Notes: generated by a model from the sequence alone, not told the origin. DNA of 64,000 bases from Ashinkailepas kermadecensis (GCA_034440615.1 JAOTOM010004956.1:328501-392500); one strand, 5' to 3'; shown: positions 39,057-52,507, numbered from the stretch's first letter. Program-made: numbers and translations.

Positions 39057-40455
39057 CCGATTTCCAGAGCTTGGCTCTCGACCGGCCCCAGTTTTGTAAT
39101 GATATGTTACTAATTACAGTGCTACAGTAACATTGATGTAAAAGACTCGCAATCGGACGTTCAGACGCGATGCCATGCGACAGTGCCATCGGATTAGTGC
39201 TGATCTGTCGTGATGTGAGGGATGTGTGGACTGTGGAGGGCTGTTCGAAATGTATCACGCTCGGCTGGCACCTGCACATTACGGCTATTACGAATCCTCC
39301 CAGACATTGCCACTTGTCATAAAGTGCTCAATTTGTGTCATGGTTGGCCCAGTTCGTCTCAGAGTCCAAATATGTGTGCTGCATGTTTTGGCTTGGTTGG
39401 CAAATAGGCTGTGGTACCCCTCAATGAGGCAAAGGTTTACGGGTTTGCTCGTAACGCTAATGCAGTCGTGTTTTACTCATTGAACTGGAGCCATTCCTCT
39501 GTGCATGACATCGTCACTATCGTCAGCCATGGTCTGTAGGTGGCATTCAAATAACCGAACACTGCCAGGGCAATCCTGTTTCGCCTACAAACGCCTTTTC
39601 TCTCTGTTGTCAAGATGCAGACAAGGTCGTGTTCTTGCTATTGTGTTGTACAGACTGGCGAAACGTAATTAGGCACATGGAGCCGGGCAAGTCCTTGTGT
39701 GACCTGGCGTGTATGCAATTCTAATTTCCTCAAAGCCGGAACGTTAAGCCATTTTGTACTGTTGAATGCCGGACAGAGTTAAAGTGATGCACGTTCAATA
39801 CAAAATATGTGGAAACATGTGGCAAAGGATATGTTTCATTTATATTACCAACCACGAATCATGCGCTATTAGGACGATTGTATACAGCCGTCGGAGGTGT
39901 CGTGTGCCAATGTTAGTCGTCGGGTTGGTTTAAATGCAGACCGAACACGCCTGGCTCTCCTCACAGCGTGTTAACACGCGCCCTGGAGGGCCTCTGAAAA
40001 CTATGCGCACTGGAGTGTGGGGGGGGGATTCCACCCCCCCCCCTAAGATCTCGGCTCACATTAAAGCTAGAGTTACGAAATCTTCAGTGTAGATGGGTAC
40101 AGTGGTAAACTTTATTGTGTGCAAATTGCATGACCTTAGGTCTATATCTTCAAGGTCAAATGAGGTAACATGTTAATTTTGCTTGTTTTGCGTGCCTTGG
40201 CTTGACAGTGCTATGGATTGCCCCACAATGGGCTTCCATGATGCTTTGAGCATGACTAATGATGTAATAAGGATGATAGATGCTGCATTTGACCTCAGGT
40301 CACTTATATATCAGCACTTTATAAAGGTCAAGGTATGCATTTTCATGCATTTGATGCATTTGAGGGAACATTACGCTTTGGGACATGTGAGGAAACTATA
40401 ATGGGTATTGTCATAATAATAATGATAAGAACAGCAATAATAACAATAATAATCA
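39057..40455. other. No gene seen
   Basis: Normal CpG content. Homopolymer runs (G and C near 40020-40043). No supported frame or repeat unit. Confidence 0.4.
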
Positions 40456-40506
40456 TACTACTACTACTACTACTACTACTATTACTACCACTATTACTAT
40501 TACTGC
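40456..40506. repeat. (CTA)n/(TTA)n microsatellite
   Basis: About sixteen trinucleotide units, mostly CTA then TTA. On the minus strand it follows directly on the residual piggyBac transposase frame, so the microsatellite marks where that gene's remaining sequence stops. Confidence 0.95.
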
Positions 40507-40531
40507 TAGGTATTTCACAAGCTCCACCAGA

Positions 40532-41153
40532 CACTAGCGGATCCAGGGAGGGGCCATTCCGGCCATGCCCACCCACCCCGAAGCGCTTAAAAGGGGGGGC
40601 ATAGTGTCTTTGCTCCCCCCGAAATGCAGTAAAATGCAGCAACCTTTGCCGAGGTTAAAATTATCGTCTGGATGAAAGAATCTCCAGTTTTAAAGGTATT
40701 TTTTATAATTGTTTGGAAGCCAATATGGCAGCATAGTAGATTCTGACACACATCGAGGGTTCTATGCTGCTCAAGTTCTGCTTACAGCAAGAGTTGACAA
40801 AATCGGATCTGCCAGTGTGTACACGTGCACGAACGTTGACTTAGTATGAACGTGAACGTTTCGGTAAACAAGAACAAAAATCTCATAACTTAGAAGCGGT
40901 GGAGGTAGGCTGGGGACCCTACACAGGAAATTATGTTGTCATTAATTATTATTGTCAAAAAATGGGTCCCTTTGACAAATAGTGGTAGAAATCCGATGCT
41001 TTTAACCAAAAATAGTGGGAGAATGGGCACCCTCCAAATCCCTCCGACCCCTCCACTGATGCAATTCCTAAGTACGCCACTGGAGAAGGGGGGGGGGCTA
41101 GACGCCGAAAACCGAAAGTTTCCCCCCAAACCGGTGGGCTAGATCCGCCAGTG
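40532..41153 (+). mobile_element. hAT-type MITE, second family, copy B
   Basis: A 622-bp element with ends CACTAGCGGATCC and GATCCGCCAGTG, matching 9204-9862 for most of its length (for example GATGAAAGAATCTCCA, ACACATCGAG, CTTACAGCAAGAGTTGACA). It is inserted into the piggyBac transposase. The flanking 8-mers (CCACCAGA and ACCACAGA) are alike but not identical, so the target duplication has decayed or shifted. Confidence 0.88.
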
Positions 41154-42084
41154 ACCACAGACGCGAAAGTGGAATTTGGCGGCGCTTGCTGCGGGCTGGT
41201 CGGTTTCCCGGCGTATGGCCAGAGTTTCCATATATACCGATACTCGGCATCGGCCACCGACCGGAACAAAACGCCATATTTGCCGGGCTTCGAGGGCATG
41301 TAAACCTTGAAACCACAGCGTCCCCGGAATCGAGCAAGCGTCTCGTCCACGCAGACGTTGTCTGACGGCTTCAGGTGGCGCCGCAGGTTTTCGTCAAACA
41401 TGCCGAACACCTCACGAAACAGGCAGAAGTTGTCGGCTTCACGTCTGACAGGTCGGCTTGTGATATCGTCAAACCGAAGGCAGCGCAGGAGCTTCATGTA
41501 GCGGCGGTGGCTCATTGTGGCTGAGAAGGGCGCAGGTGCAAATGCACCCTGGAATAGGTCCTCAGCTGTGCTATTTGCACCCACGCAGCCCCGCAGCAGA
41601 GAGAGGCCGACAAAAGCCATCAGTTCTGAGCGTGTCACTGGAGCGTACGTCTGGAGGTGACAATGAGTCCGGATCTTTTGTGGTCCTCTCATACTTTGCC
41701 TTCTCCTCCAGCAGTTTTTCGTTGGTGTGTTTTAGATTAAGGTCGATCACGCCGTCCTGAAAAAAAAAAACCTGAATGCTGCCATATCCGATGATACGGT
41801 CCTCGCCTCTCCGATGAGACCTGGCCTCTGGCGCGTCAGGTTCACGTCCAGCCTCCTGGAGCGCTGGGCAGGCGGCTGCAGCGACCACTCAGCCACTGTG
41901 TTGTGCGGCGGTCACGCACGCAGAAGGCGCCCGGGTTTTGCTGAAGTGGGACGTACTCGCCTTCCTCCAGGGTACGCTTCGACTTTGTAAGCTCTTTCTG
42001 CATGCTCCGAACGCTGGGTGCCGGAACGGGCTGGTCCCGCAGTACGGAGGCGGCCACGGCTTCAGGGCTGGTCGCGCCGGTCGC

Positions 42085-42292
42085 ATCAGCTGACGTGCCA
42101 GCTGATGGACTGGCTGACGGGCCGGCTGACGAGCCGGCTGACGAGCCGGCTGACGAGCCAGCTGACGGGCCGGCTGACGTGCTGGCTGACGTGCCGGCTG
42201 ACGGGCCGGCTAACGTGCTGGCTGACGGGCCGGCTGACTGGCCGGCTGACGTGCTGGCTGACGGGCCGGCTGGCGTGCCGGCGGCAGCGGCT
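42085..42292. repeat. 12-bp repeat within the piggyBac N-terminal coding part
   Basis: Seventeen or so units of GCTGACGNGCCG follow one another. On the minus strand they encode repeated Ser-Ala-Gly-Pro/Ser-Ala-Ser-Thr. An expansion inside a disordered region of the transposase, or one that arose after its death. Confidence 0.93.
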
Positions 42293-42468
42293 GTAGACAC
42301 AGAAGTGTTCTCGTCATCCGTATCGTCTTCGTCTGGAACGTACAGGGCATCTTCTTCTTGGCTGTCCAAGTCCGACGATGCTTCAATTTCGTCTTCATCG
42401 GAGTCGATCAGCGGGATGAGATGCGCTGCTTCAGCGGCGCTAAGGCGGCGGAGCGTACGGCGGGACAT

Positions 42469-44370
42469 GATGAGCGATCAGCTTTGCGTCCGACCTGTAC
42501 GGGCTCAGAACAGAAAATGCTTCACGGCACACCTGTTTTCACAAACGCCAACTCCTATCGACACACGGTGGGGGAAAGCGATACAGGGTTGACCAAACCA
42601 AACACCACGTCCAACAAATATTATCGTGGTCGTGAAGGTCTTGCCCACAGTTTGATCTTCGTACCGACCGAAGCATTGATATGCTCGATACGCCCTCCCA
42701 GAGCCCTCCCTCTTCAAACACCGATAAACCTTCACGTCCCGCTGCAGTAATTGAGGCATATTTTAACAGCGACAAACAAGGTGCTGTGCAAACAGACCGA
42801 TTGGTGTATGCCCATCTCCCGCTCAAGTTACCAGAACCGGGCCGCCTGCCCGACTGGCCGGCGGGCGGCCCTGCGCAATCGGCTTCACGAAGAAAGGGCT
42901 GAAGTACATGAATGAAATGTGCAAACGCTTAGGTTCACAATGAAAAAACAGTTGTGTTCAGGATGTGTAGGGAGTAACATGCGAAATGGCATGAATCGCA
43001 TGAGTCATTTGCGTTTATGACAATCTTCCAGTTGACCTGTCATGAACATAACCTGACTTGACCTCGGTGACCTTACATGACCTTGGAACTATATAGCATA
43101 ACAATATACACCAAACAAGTCGTTAGTGTTGCCAAGAACACTTCTCTTTTGCCAATATACGGGAAGCGCATCAGCACCGATTTTTGTGGTCTGGGGCTAC
43201 AAAATGTTTTGACTTTGATAGCCTCTAGCTGGAAACATTTTCGGCCAATTTTCGTTTTTCTAACGTCAAACGACGTGCAGTACATTTTTAGGCAGGTACA
43301 CAAAATTGCGTATATCGACCGGTACAATCTGGGAATATTTGCGAAAAACCGGAGGGGTGGGCGGATTTCGCCCCCTCCCCCTCCAGTGCGCGTGTTAAGA
43401 CTACATTCGTCAGATCGTGAATATACTATACTATACGTAATTGGACGGGAAGACAGTATCAATCAAACCACATGACTCATTTGAGTCAGCTCGCTCAGCT
43501 AGCTCATTTTGTTGGGGGAAGTCCCCCAGTCCTCTAGATCAGATTGCTACATATATTTCATGAATTTTGATAAGTGCGATTTACTCGTGATCTCGATGAA
43601 ACATGGTATGCAGGTGAGAGTAATGTTTATTTAACAACAGCTCTGGAGTGAAATATCACTCGGGCGTTAATATGACGTTTTTAAGTGAAATTGAAGAAAT
43701 GAATATGAAAGAAGTATTACCCATACATTGGAATGTGTCAATTGGCACAACCGAGCAAAGTTGATCTTATTATCCCCTATGGCGTGATCTTCATCCATCA
43801 CAAACACTATATTTAGTCCATTAACAACATCCAAACCACTTCTGAAACGGTTGGACGACTGCTGTATTCCGAAATCGGGCTTGAGCACCCGAACCCTCGG
43901 ATGGGGTTCGGGTGATAGCGACGGCAGGGGGGGGGGGGCAGAATCCACCCCTCTCCCTTCCCTTTCCTTCGGTATGTTCGCGATAGATCTGGAACTAACT
44001 TAGACATCTACGCGACATTCTCAGCAGCTGAGCTTTATGAATTTCGCACACTAAGGTAAAGCCCAATTATGGGTGATGTCAGGACATGATATTGTAAGAA
44101 GGCTTACATTTTTAACACGGAGTTTCATGCGGTTGTCATGCGGCCCGACTACACGAGAAATCCAGCCGCCGCGACCGGAAACCCGTGGCAGGTGCGGATA
44201 AATTTGTGAAAAGCCAGCGCAAACACGAAGCCTACTCGTCGCCGATACGCCCACACTGTCAATAGCGGCCACTTGGAGCTGCCGCGAATGCAAGTAGTGA
44301 CTTCCGCCCAGCCACGGGTATCAGCCTGACCCAGTAACCTGGAAACAGCTACCGCTCAGGAACTGCCAAC
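42469..44370. other. No gene; two related G-rich phrases
   Basis: GGAGGGGTGGGCGGATTTCGCC at 43351 and GGGGCAGAATCCACCCCTC near 43935 belong to one repetitive type, also echoed near 44155. TGACCT-type hexamers cluster at 43030-43085. No frame is supported. Confidence 0.4.
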
Positions 44371-44700
44371 TGCCAACCGCCAATCAGCGGCCGGCAGTCG
44401 GCAGTCACCAGTCACCAGCCACCAATCACCAGTCACCAGCGTCACCAGCCGGCACCATCAGCCACCAGCCAGGCCACGGGGCACAAAGAGCCTGACGTGC
44501 GTTGTCTGATAACAGGCGCATTTACAAGCGCCACCCCGGGAGAGTCGAGGAGACATCACCCAAGGCAGTCGTCGGAGGCGGACACCACCCGAGGCAGCCG
44601 CCGGAGGCGGGCCACCCCGGAGGAGTCGACACATCACCCAAGGCAGTCGTCGGGGACACACCACCCGAGGCAGCCGCCGGAGGCGGACCACCCACGGCTG
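44370..44700. repeat. Short tandem repeats: CACCAGTCACCAGC and a 75-bp GC-rich unit
   Basis: 44395-44470 is built of CACCAGYCACCA phrases. 44555-44700 has two units of about 75 bp with ACATCACCCAAGGCAGTCGTC, CACCCGAGGCAGCCGCCGG and AGGCGG. Frames across the repeats (up to about 125 codons) are not trusted. Confidence 0.85.
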
Positions 44701-45500
44701 CGACGGAGGAGGAACATTGGACGGAATCGCCGAGAAGCTCGCACATCCAGCAGAATCGTCCGGGAGTCGCTCGCGAGCTGAGTGGAGTGATTGTGAAACG
44801 GTGAACTGCGCTCGCTTTCGTCGACACGGCAACTACTGAAAGACTCTGCGGAAAGCGAGTGAATACCACGACATGTGAGTGAACTGGAGCAAGGAGTGGC
44901 AATGTCCCCGTGAACTGTCATGAAACCCATGTGACCCGTCCGCCACCGGCCCTTGTAATGCATATGTGATGGCCCCAGCCAGCGGTGGGATGTGGGTAAC
45001 CGTCTGCCCCGGGAAGGGTAAAATGGAGGAGCGAATTGTGGCAAATAAGGTTCTTGTGGAGCATAGTTTTCAGGGTTGGTGGAGGATACCTGAATGTTAT
45101 ATCGTTTAGACATGCTTGGTGTTTAAGGTTGGTGTGGATGATACGCGAATGTTTTGTTTATATACATGAATGCTTATACTTTGAATGGAAGGAAAAGAAT
45201 ACATAGCCACGCACACCCATTACTGATAAGAATTTAAGTGACGGAGGAGCCGGTTTAAGTGACTGAGGAGCCACGTGGTTCCGGGAAGATGTCAATGAAG
45301 AGTGCAGGCCTTCTGGCTCACTGCAGTCAAATAAACCCCCTTCTTTCCATGGGAGAATGAAAGTAACGTAGATCCGCTGGGACCCCACGTTACTCAGCGG
45401 ATAAAGTAAAGAAAGGTGCGCAATACCTCTTTCCCCACTGTCCCTCTGCTGTTCTCCGGAATACTCTCTTTCTCTCTTTCCCACTGTCTCTCTGCCCTCT
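44700..45500. other. No gene seen
   Basis: No supported frame. Short direct repeat GTGACGGAGGAGCCGGTTTAA / GTGACTGAGGAGCCACGTGG near 45239-45277. Confidence 0.35.
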
Positions 45501-45503
45501 CTG

Positions 45504-45627
<124 letters not shown>

Positions 45628-45629
45628 CC

Positions 45630-46640
45630 TCTCTCCCTCGCACTCCAATCACACGTCAACACCTGTTCCCCAGCACATAGGCAGCCGAGCGGTCGGTGCC
45701 ACTAAGCCAAGGGTTCATTAACCCTTGTGGAGGAAACAGACCATTACCGTTAACCCAAATAGTCAGTAGTGAACGGGAGTATCGCATGACATGGACATTT
45801 GTTTATCAGAGATCTGCCATTCCAGTGCGTTTACCTGCAAAGACATTGTAATTTGCATCATATTCTACCAGACAATGGGTTTGGTTCCGGCGGGTTTATG
45901 AGGGTTTTGATGTCACCCTTGACGGAACGTACAAGAGTAACCGCACAAGATTCATTCATGCTACATGTCGAGTAACTTAGAATAAGTACGGGTGTGTGAG
46001 CAGCACCGTGTTCTTTACGCTCGTGTTTCCTAGTTGGCAAACGTAAACGGTAGAAAAATGTGGAATAAATCAGACGCACAATTTCGTTTTAGATTACACT
46101 AAACCGTTGCCACTGAGAAAATGTCCACACCGAAACTGAAATAGCGGATGTTACACAGGCCAAGCATTTATCAAGAATGAAATAGCAACCAGGCGTTAAA
46201 TGACGTGCAGCCCTTCCATACTCACTCAGCTTTGAGTCACGAACATTCATCCTCCCATGCTCACTAAACTTCCGGGCACTTCCGACGTAGAGACCAGCGC
46301 AACGTGACAGTGTAGGCAATTATTCACATAAGGGTAAGCTTTAAACGGGCCTGGAAAAAGCTAATTACAGGGGTCAGGTTATCATTCTTCCTTCACGCAG
46401 AAAATGATCACGGGTTCCATTACAGGCGGCGACCCGCTTGGTCTCATGGGAGCGAAGAATAAACACGGGTCCAGGGCAGCTAAATGATTGGGGGAGGGGG
46501 CACACTACACGACTTGAGCCGACTTTTCCGGGGTCAGGAAACAGGGAAAAGGGGCTTTCGTCCAGAAACATATCAGGCAGTACTCGAGCGTCACTATGGA
46601 GGAGGAAGAGGACTGGGTCGTCCCAGCATATAATAATTAT
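45630..46640. other. No gene seen
   Basis: Ordinary sequence between the two CT microsatellites with no supported frame. Confidence 0.35.
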
Positions 46641-46892
<252 letters not shown>

Positions 46893-49800
46893 CGCTCGCC
46901 ACTCACCCGCCTAACACCTGCTTCCCAAATCAACATGTCGCCCGGCCGAATGCGTCGAGTCGAGGGTTCTTGGCCTTGGAAGTGCTGCGGCAAATACTTT
47001 CCGGACACTGGGTCACTAAACCATCACACCACGCGTCTACGAGACTTCCACCTGCTTTAAAATGGTGCGGGTAATAGTACCGAACAACTGAACCCAGGAA
47101 GCGGATTACATATGGGACCGGGGATAACATCTATAATGGAATGAAATGGACTTGAGACTCAAGTTAGTTATAGAGGACCCCGTGGTCCGTGGTGTGCGTT
47201 TTATGTCACGCCGAGATATGCTGGAGACCAGACTCGTACAAGTAAATTGTTGCAGGGGAAATGTCACAAAGCCGTCACGATGGGAAATAACGTTACCGTC
47301 AAATCGCTGGAAACTCGTCCTCAGGCTTTGTACTTATCAGCGCATGTATTACCCTTGAATGCCGCGGGCCTGGTAAATACTCGGAGGTCCAAAATACTTA
47401 AGTCGATGCAGTTGAGGAACGAACCATTAACCACTGACCATTAAGTGGCCAACGTACTAGGTGCGAATGAGGGATTTAGCAGGGAATAAATTCCGAGTTC
47501 GTCCGTTACTTAAATGTAAAAGCTAGCCGGCAAGACAGGACAGGACGAACCCGACTACCGTCTGTGACGGAAAAACGTGAGACAGATTACGCAATAAGCG
47601 AGGAGACGGCCTGCAAGCCGCCCTTCCACGGGCGATAACTTCCATGGGCCCAAAAGTGAGCCTCCGCCCTCTTCTCTTCGGAGGAGACGGAGGAGGGCTG
47701 ATAGAAGACGGGAAAATGACGAAACACTGTTGGTTGAACCCCTGGGAAAGCGTGCCGAAAGACTGGATAATTCAAGGCAGCTGGTTCACTTGAGAAATTC
47801 TAGGCCGCAAAAACCCTCCGGCCTGGTGATCCCCAGAGCGCGGAAGGGCATCCCGATGGTGGTCAGATCCGACGGGATCCATTGAGTAAGCTCGCAGGCA
47901 GCGGCACTCAATTTTGGGTCGGGATGAATCTGTGCGCACAGTTAGGTAAAAGCCAAAAACGGCTAGGTCGGTATTCCTTTCCCGTCTCAGCTATTCCAGC
48001 AGGCCTGGGCCTCTCGATTACGGCACAGGCAGGGGAGATGAAGTTTGGCGTTCCGTAAGCCCCCCCCAAGGATAGGACAGGCAGGGGATTTGAGGGTCTC
48101 CCGACCATGACCCCGGGCAGGATAGGTTAGAAAGACGATAGGGGGTCATCCCGACCGATTTGTGGCCCAGGACCACCTGTGGGGGTGCCCGCCGATTGCA
48201 AGTTAGAGCAATGCAAGGCCTGGCAAGGCATTTGACTCATTTAATCGTAGGTATGTCGGCCATTAATACTCAAGCCCAGCATTAGACCATCAGAAACTAA
48301 CGGAATATCGCAGCCCAGTGTCATCGAGCCTTGAAGGCAGTAAAGTAATAGTATATCATTCCCAACCAACAGTGTCGCGTCAGCCGGTCACAGTTGTGGA
48401 CCTAAGCACGGGTAATTAACATTTAACTTTGGGCTAGAAAGCCCTAAGCAACGGTCAGAGAAAGTAAGACTTGCTGAATGCGCACATACCACTGGAAGGG
48501 GAAAATTCGAGGGCCAAACTTTACATTTGTAATTAATGGAGCGAACGTTCAGAATGAAAGGGAATGCATGTGAGTGTGCATGAACTAGCTAAGGGTATTT
48601 AAGGACCAGTGGGGGCTGTTTGGGGCCCGATGTGTGCATGCAGCTGTCAGAAACCCATCGTTGTCAAAATTTGACCCAGAATAATTACCTAGGCCCTCAA
48701 TTTGCCAGTCCGGTGACCCGTGTGAGCATGCAGGTGGATGACATGGAGGGAAACAAGCGGGGACGTTAACACTTAAGAGGGCCCCGAAGCTGGACGAGGG
48801 CCGGTGACGGACGCATTTCCAACTCCAATGTCCGTCCATTACTCTTGTGACTCCCCCTCCCCTCCTAGGTCTCTCTAATCATGCGGTTCCTCTATCCCTG
48901 GCGCCACGACCAAGCCAGGTTCACTCACGGATGGAAGTGGTGAAATGAGAAGATTTGACCTCGCTATTATAAATTTGTGTTAGGATAACGAGTTACGGGG
49001 CGCCGACAAGATGACTATACGAAGACACATATGATGACAGCACAAACTACACCGTGGACTCGCAGGTCACCGCTCGCTGTGGGCCGCCCCGGTTGGGGGC
49101 CGGCGGCACGCCGGAAGCGGGATCGGCACGGGCCGGGGAGCCGCCCGGCGCCCGTGAGCGTAGTAAAACATGGCCGCCGGCCGGCGGCCGTGCGGAAACT
49201 ATTTTTAAAGGTCGCTCCGAACAAGAGTGCCACCATTCAGTGCGAAGACTCAGACCGACCACTGAAGACTGACACACGGACAAACCACAAAACCCCCTTA
49301 CCAACCCCCTTCCTACCAACCCCACCCCCACCTACCCCTCCCCATCCATCCCCCACCCCACCTTCCCCTCCCCATCCATCCCCCCACACCGACCCCGCCC
49401 CCGACCTCGCCGCCCTACAATATATGCGGTTGTCACGGCTCCGCACAGGTACGTACTCCATGATCCTCGGCTTTGCGTGCTTTTATTGGGCATATTCCGC
49501 AATCTACGCACCACTTATATTAGCAATAGGCTCCCAGTTGTGGATGTAACCAGTTTCGTGTGGTATTGGGGCAATTGAGAATTCTGAGATTAATGACATT
49601 TCCACATTTTCGTCATTTGGAGCATTCGGAGTATGCTGAAGACGTTAACGACGATGTCAGCACATACGTAGCACTTGTAAAAGTGCATGTGTCATGTAAA
49701 GTCTGTTCTTGGTTAGCCTGGCTTGACCTAAGTTTAAAGTTGCCAATAATTGACCTGTGTGGGCCATCATTGATACCATTGCTCTGCCTGTTACGGTTTT

Positions 49801-50312
49801 AAAACTCGGCTAGGTGGATTTGCCTTCCATCCAAGGATGCGTTTGTAAAAAGCCCTCGTGTCACAATGGTTAAGCGTTGATTACAGTAGCCAACAAGGAG
49901 AGTGTAGCACGCCCTTGATCTGAAACGTGCCTAGTCCACGCTTCAAAACACCGCACCGCATCGCGATGTCGGCTCCCGCTGATGGTAGGTATTGGGTGCA
50001 TTTGCTTGAAATAGAAGGTGCATCACTCTCAGCTGGCAGCAATTTGCCGCATATAACCTTCAGGTATATTTAATATTATCGGTTATTGGCATCTATCTCC
50101 CTCAAAATGCATCCACCGTTTGCGATCAAGTCGCTGCGCGAACGATGGGAGCCATTAGTTGAATAAAGTCATTGGCATTGTCACGCAGGCGTAATTTCTC
50201 GAATCGATCTGACGTTCACATAAACGATGTAATTGAAAATGTCATCAACAAAATTAAGTTATATTTTTCGACATATAGCAATCAATTTCTTAAATATAGC
50301 TATGGCGGCAGA
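46893..50312. other. Gene-free stretch
   Basis: No recognised gene. At 49031-49549 a 172-codon + frame covers a GC-rich part and then a C-rich simple repeat (CCCCATCCATCCCCCACCCC, 49295-49395), ending in a hydrophobic run 'ILGFACFYWAYSAIYAPLIL'. I see no reason to call it a gene. Around 47470-48850 several G/A-rich phrases recur loosely, perhaps from an old retroelement, but no ORF or LTR pair is visible. Confidence 0.35.
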
Positions 50313-50625
50313 CAGTGGCGCAACCAGGATTTCAGTTGGGAGGTGGGGGGGGGCAGGGTTGGAGAGCGGGCCCCCTCGCAAGCGGGCCCCCTCATGTTTT
50401 AAAAAAGTCTGCGGAAAACATGCACTTACTTTTGAGCGGGCCCCTATGTTTGTAAAACTTCGCAGAAATAAAAGCACTTTTCCTTTATCAGGGGCCCCGG
50501 TTCGAGGCGGGCCCTGGTTAAAACGGGCCTTCAGATTTTCAGTTGGTTCTAAGGGCCCCTGATTCGAGCCACAGATCCGCTTCGCGGGCCCCTAGCCAGG
50601 GCTCTGAGTAGGGTGGCCCACTCCG
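50313..50625 (+). repeat. GGGCCC-rich transposon fragment
   Basis: It starts AGTGGCGCAACCAGGATTTC and continues with repeated AGCGGGCCCC and GGGGCCCC phrases plus GTCTGCGGAAAACATGC. The start is a variant of the ends at 8082 and 62154, and the GGGCCC phrases resemble 62150-63100. Confidence 0.6.
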
Positions 50626-51242
50626 AGCCGCTGGTACAACAGCCGCGAGAACCGCAGTGATCGAAATAATTATGACGTCACCTTACTGGGCGCTGACTGT
50701 CCTGCTGCGAACACGAGCGAGACAGAATCTACGTGTTGTGGACTGCGAAAACACCTAAAGCCAGTCTGTTTCAGGAGCGCTGTGATTGACATCGTCTTTT
50801 GAACACACAAGACTAGCGCTCCCATGGTGAAAATCATTGCCAGATTGGCAACACGGAAAAATCTTCAGATGTAGGAAAATATCCAAATTGGCAACACTTA
50901 TCGCACTACACAAAAAGTGCATGAACTAACGTGTTGGTCTGTAGCCTTTGCATGGCCGTAAATAAAGCAATGCATCAATAAATCATGCCTTGAGTCATCA
51001 TTTATTCGAAAACCTCTTTGCTAATCAATGAACTATAAAATTGCACACACCCATACACACAATAGTTTTGGTCCTTGAAAACAATCATGGTGCAAATAAA
51101 TAGCATGCTGCCACCTAGCGAGGATACGGTATACTTCAAGTTCATTTCTTTTTCACAATGGTTTTCCGTAAGCTGAGACATGTTCTGATTTAGTACGGGC
51201 CAAAATCGCACGCCACACTTCTCCATCGTCAGCTGATATTAT
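50626..51242. other. No gene; flank shared with array 1
   Basis: 51195-51240 is the inverted counterpart of 36263-36310. A CTCF-like motif (reverse strand TCGCTAGGTGGCAG) lies at 51108-51121. ATTGGCAACAC is present twice near 50853-50900. No supported gene. Confidence 0.35.
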
Positions 51243-51545
51243 GGGTTATGACACATTAGAGGTTATGATACATTTGAGGTTATGACACATTAGAGGTTAT
51301 GATACATTTGAGGTTACGATGCATTTGAGGTTATGATACATTTGAGGTTATGATACATTTGAGGTTATGATACATTTGAAGTTATGATACATTTGAGGTT
51401 ATGATACATTTGAGGTTATGATACATTTGAGGTTAGGGTACATTTGAGGTTATGATACATTTGAGGTTATGATACATTTGAGGTTATGATACATTTGAGG
51501 TTAATGTACATTTGAGGTTATGATACATTTGGGGTTACGATACAG
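51243..51545 (-). repeat. 17-bp satellite, array 2 (about 18 units)
   Basis: Unit TTGAGGTTATGATACAT, the exact reverse complement of the unit at 35895-36262. Units are homogeneous in the middle and vary at the edges. The shared flank AATATCAGCTGACGA sits at its left edge, so array plus flank is one inverted copy of the first locus. Confidence 0.97.
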
Positions 51546-52500
51546 ACCCGTTTTAGTGCAGCCGACCACATCTTCACACCCCCTCCATAACCACCGGAAT
51601 TTCCGACAACAACGCGCCAACAGCAACTTGCAGGATGATGCCATGCGCAAGTTGGATCTGGTCCTCCCACCCTATAGTGGGAAACTTTGATAGTTTTAAG
51701 GAACGTTCTCCGGAGTCCCGGAGGCCACCGATCAGAATTGGCTGCGTTAGCGTTTTCTGTTCTGAAATCTGTCAGTGAATCAATCAATGCAAGGTATTTT
51801 GTATATGACGTCATAACCATTAGCAACTTTGAACACATGGTTAACAGTGTCCACACAAGTTAACAGTAAACACAAGACCTTGACTGATCCTTTGATTTGA
51901 TCACATCCAACTGTGGCGTGTGCGGTAGCGCAGTTGCGTTCGTATTACGTGGGAAGTTGGCTGCGTAGGTAGGTATGAGCTCTGAGCTGAGGGTGAAGTG
52001 TGAAGTATTTTTGTTTGTTTTTCATATGGCTAGCCTTGTACTGAGACCAACAGTGAAAGGAAAACGCATTTCTCCTGTGAGTTATAAGAAACGAAACAGT
52101 GCCGATTATTACGGGTCACTGCCGGGCGGTGCCATCCATTGTTCACTTCTTTGTTTGTATGTTTTGGCATTTGATTTGACCCAACATGAGAATGATTGCA
52201 TATTATGTAGGTACTGATTTAGGTTTTTCCGGTCGGTTACTGGTAAACAGATTCCATGCATAAAAATATTATGTCCATGAAAATGTACTCCGGAAGAAAT
52301 CGGTATGCGCTCCGACTCCCAACCCGGAAAGTAAGTTTCCCACTCTGCTAGTTAAGCAAGATCTTCCAGATCAAAATCCACGTTAAGTACCCCCTAAAAG
52401 GTGCCTATGAAGATTAGTTGGGAAATGTTTACATAAAGGTAAACTGATTCTTTGGAACGACTTTGAAATACGATGTATTTTAACGTGAAAATGACAATGC
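51546..52500. other. No gene seen
   Basis: Short frames only. An 80-codon + frame at 51975-52217 has no known match. The CpG-poor domain that contains the CR1 LINE starts at about 52250. Confidence 0.35.
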
Positions 52501-52507
52501 GATAGAG

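Larger units (their letters stand above)
40507..42468 (-). pseudogene. piggyBac-type transposase, interrupted and frameshifted
   Basis: The minus strand begins MSRRTLRRLSAAEAAHL, with an acidic N-terminus (SDEDEIEASSDLDSQEED, DEDDTDDEN) and a Ser/Ala/Gly/Pro stretch from a 12-bp repeat. After a frameshift near 41690 it continues with the core: SELMAFVGLSLLRGCV, MSHRRYMKLLRCLRFDD, 'VCVDETLARFRGRCGFKVYM', PSKPGKYGVLFR and RYIWKLWPYAGKP. The Asp of VDE is the first catalytic Asp of piggyBac. At 41154 the MITE (40532-41153) breaks the frame; beyond it, ELVKYLA resumes the gene for a few codons before the microsatellite. The other catalytic Asps and the C-terminal Cys-rich finger are missing, so it is dead. 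Such transposases normally cut at TTAA sites. Confidence 0.9.

Noticed and set aside
42002..42592. 196-codon + frame opposite the piggyBac N-terminus
   Set aside because: Shadow of the minus-strand transposase and its 12-bp repeat.
43030..43085. Nuclear receptor response element cluster (TGACCT hexamers)
   Set aside because: Several hexamers occur but with irregular spacing and no nearby gene; chance is enough.
49031..49549. 172-codon + frame with a C-terminal hydrophobic run
   Set aside because: Half is a GC-rich or C-rich simple repeat, and there are no splice sites, homologues or codon signal.
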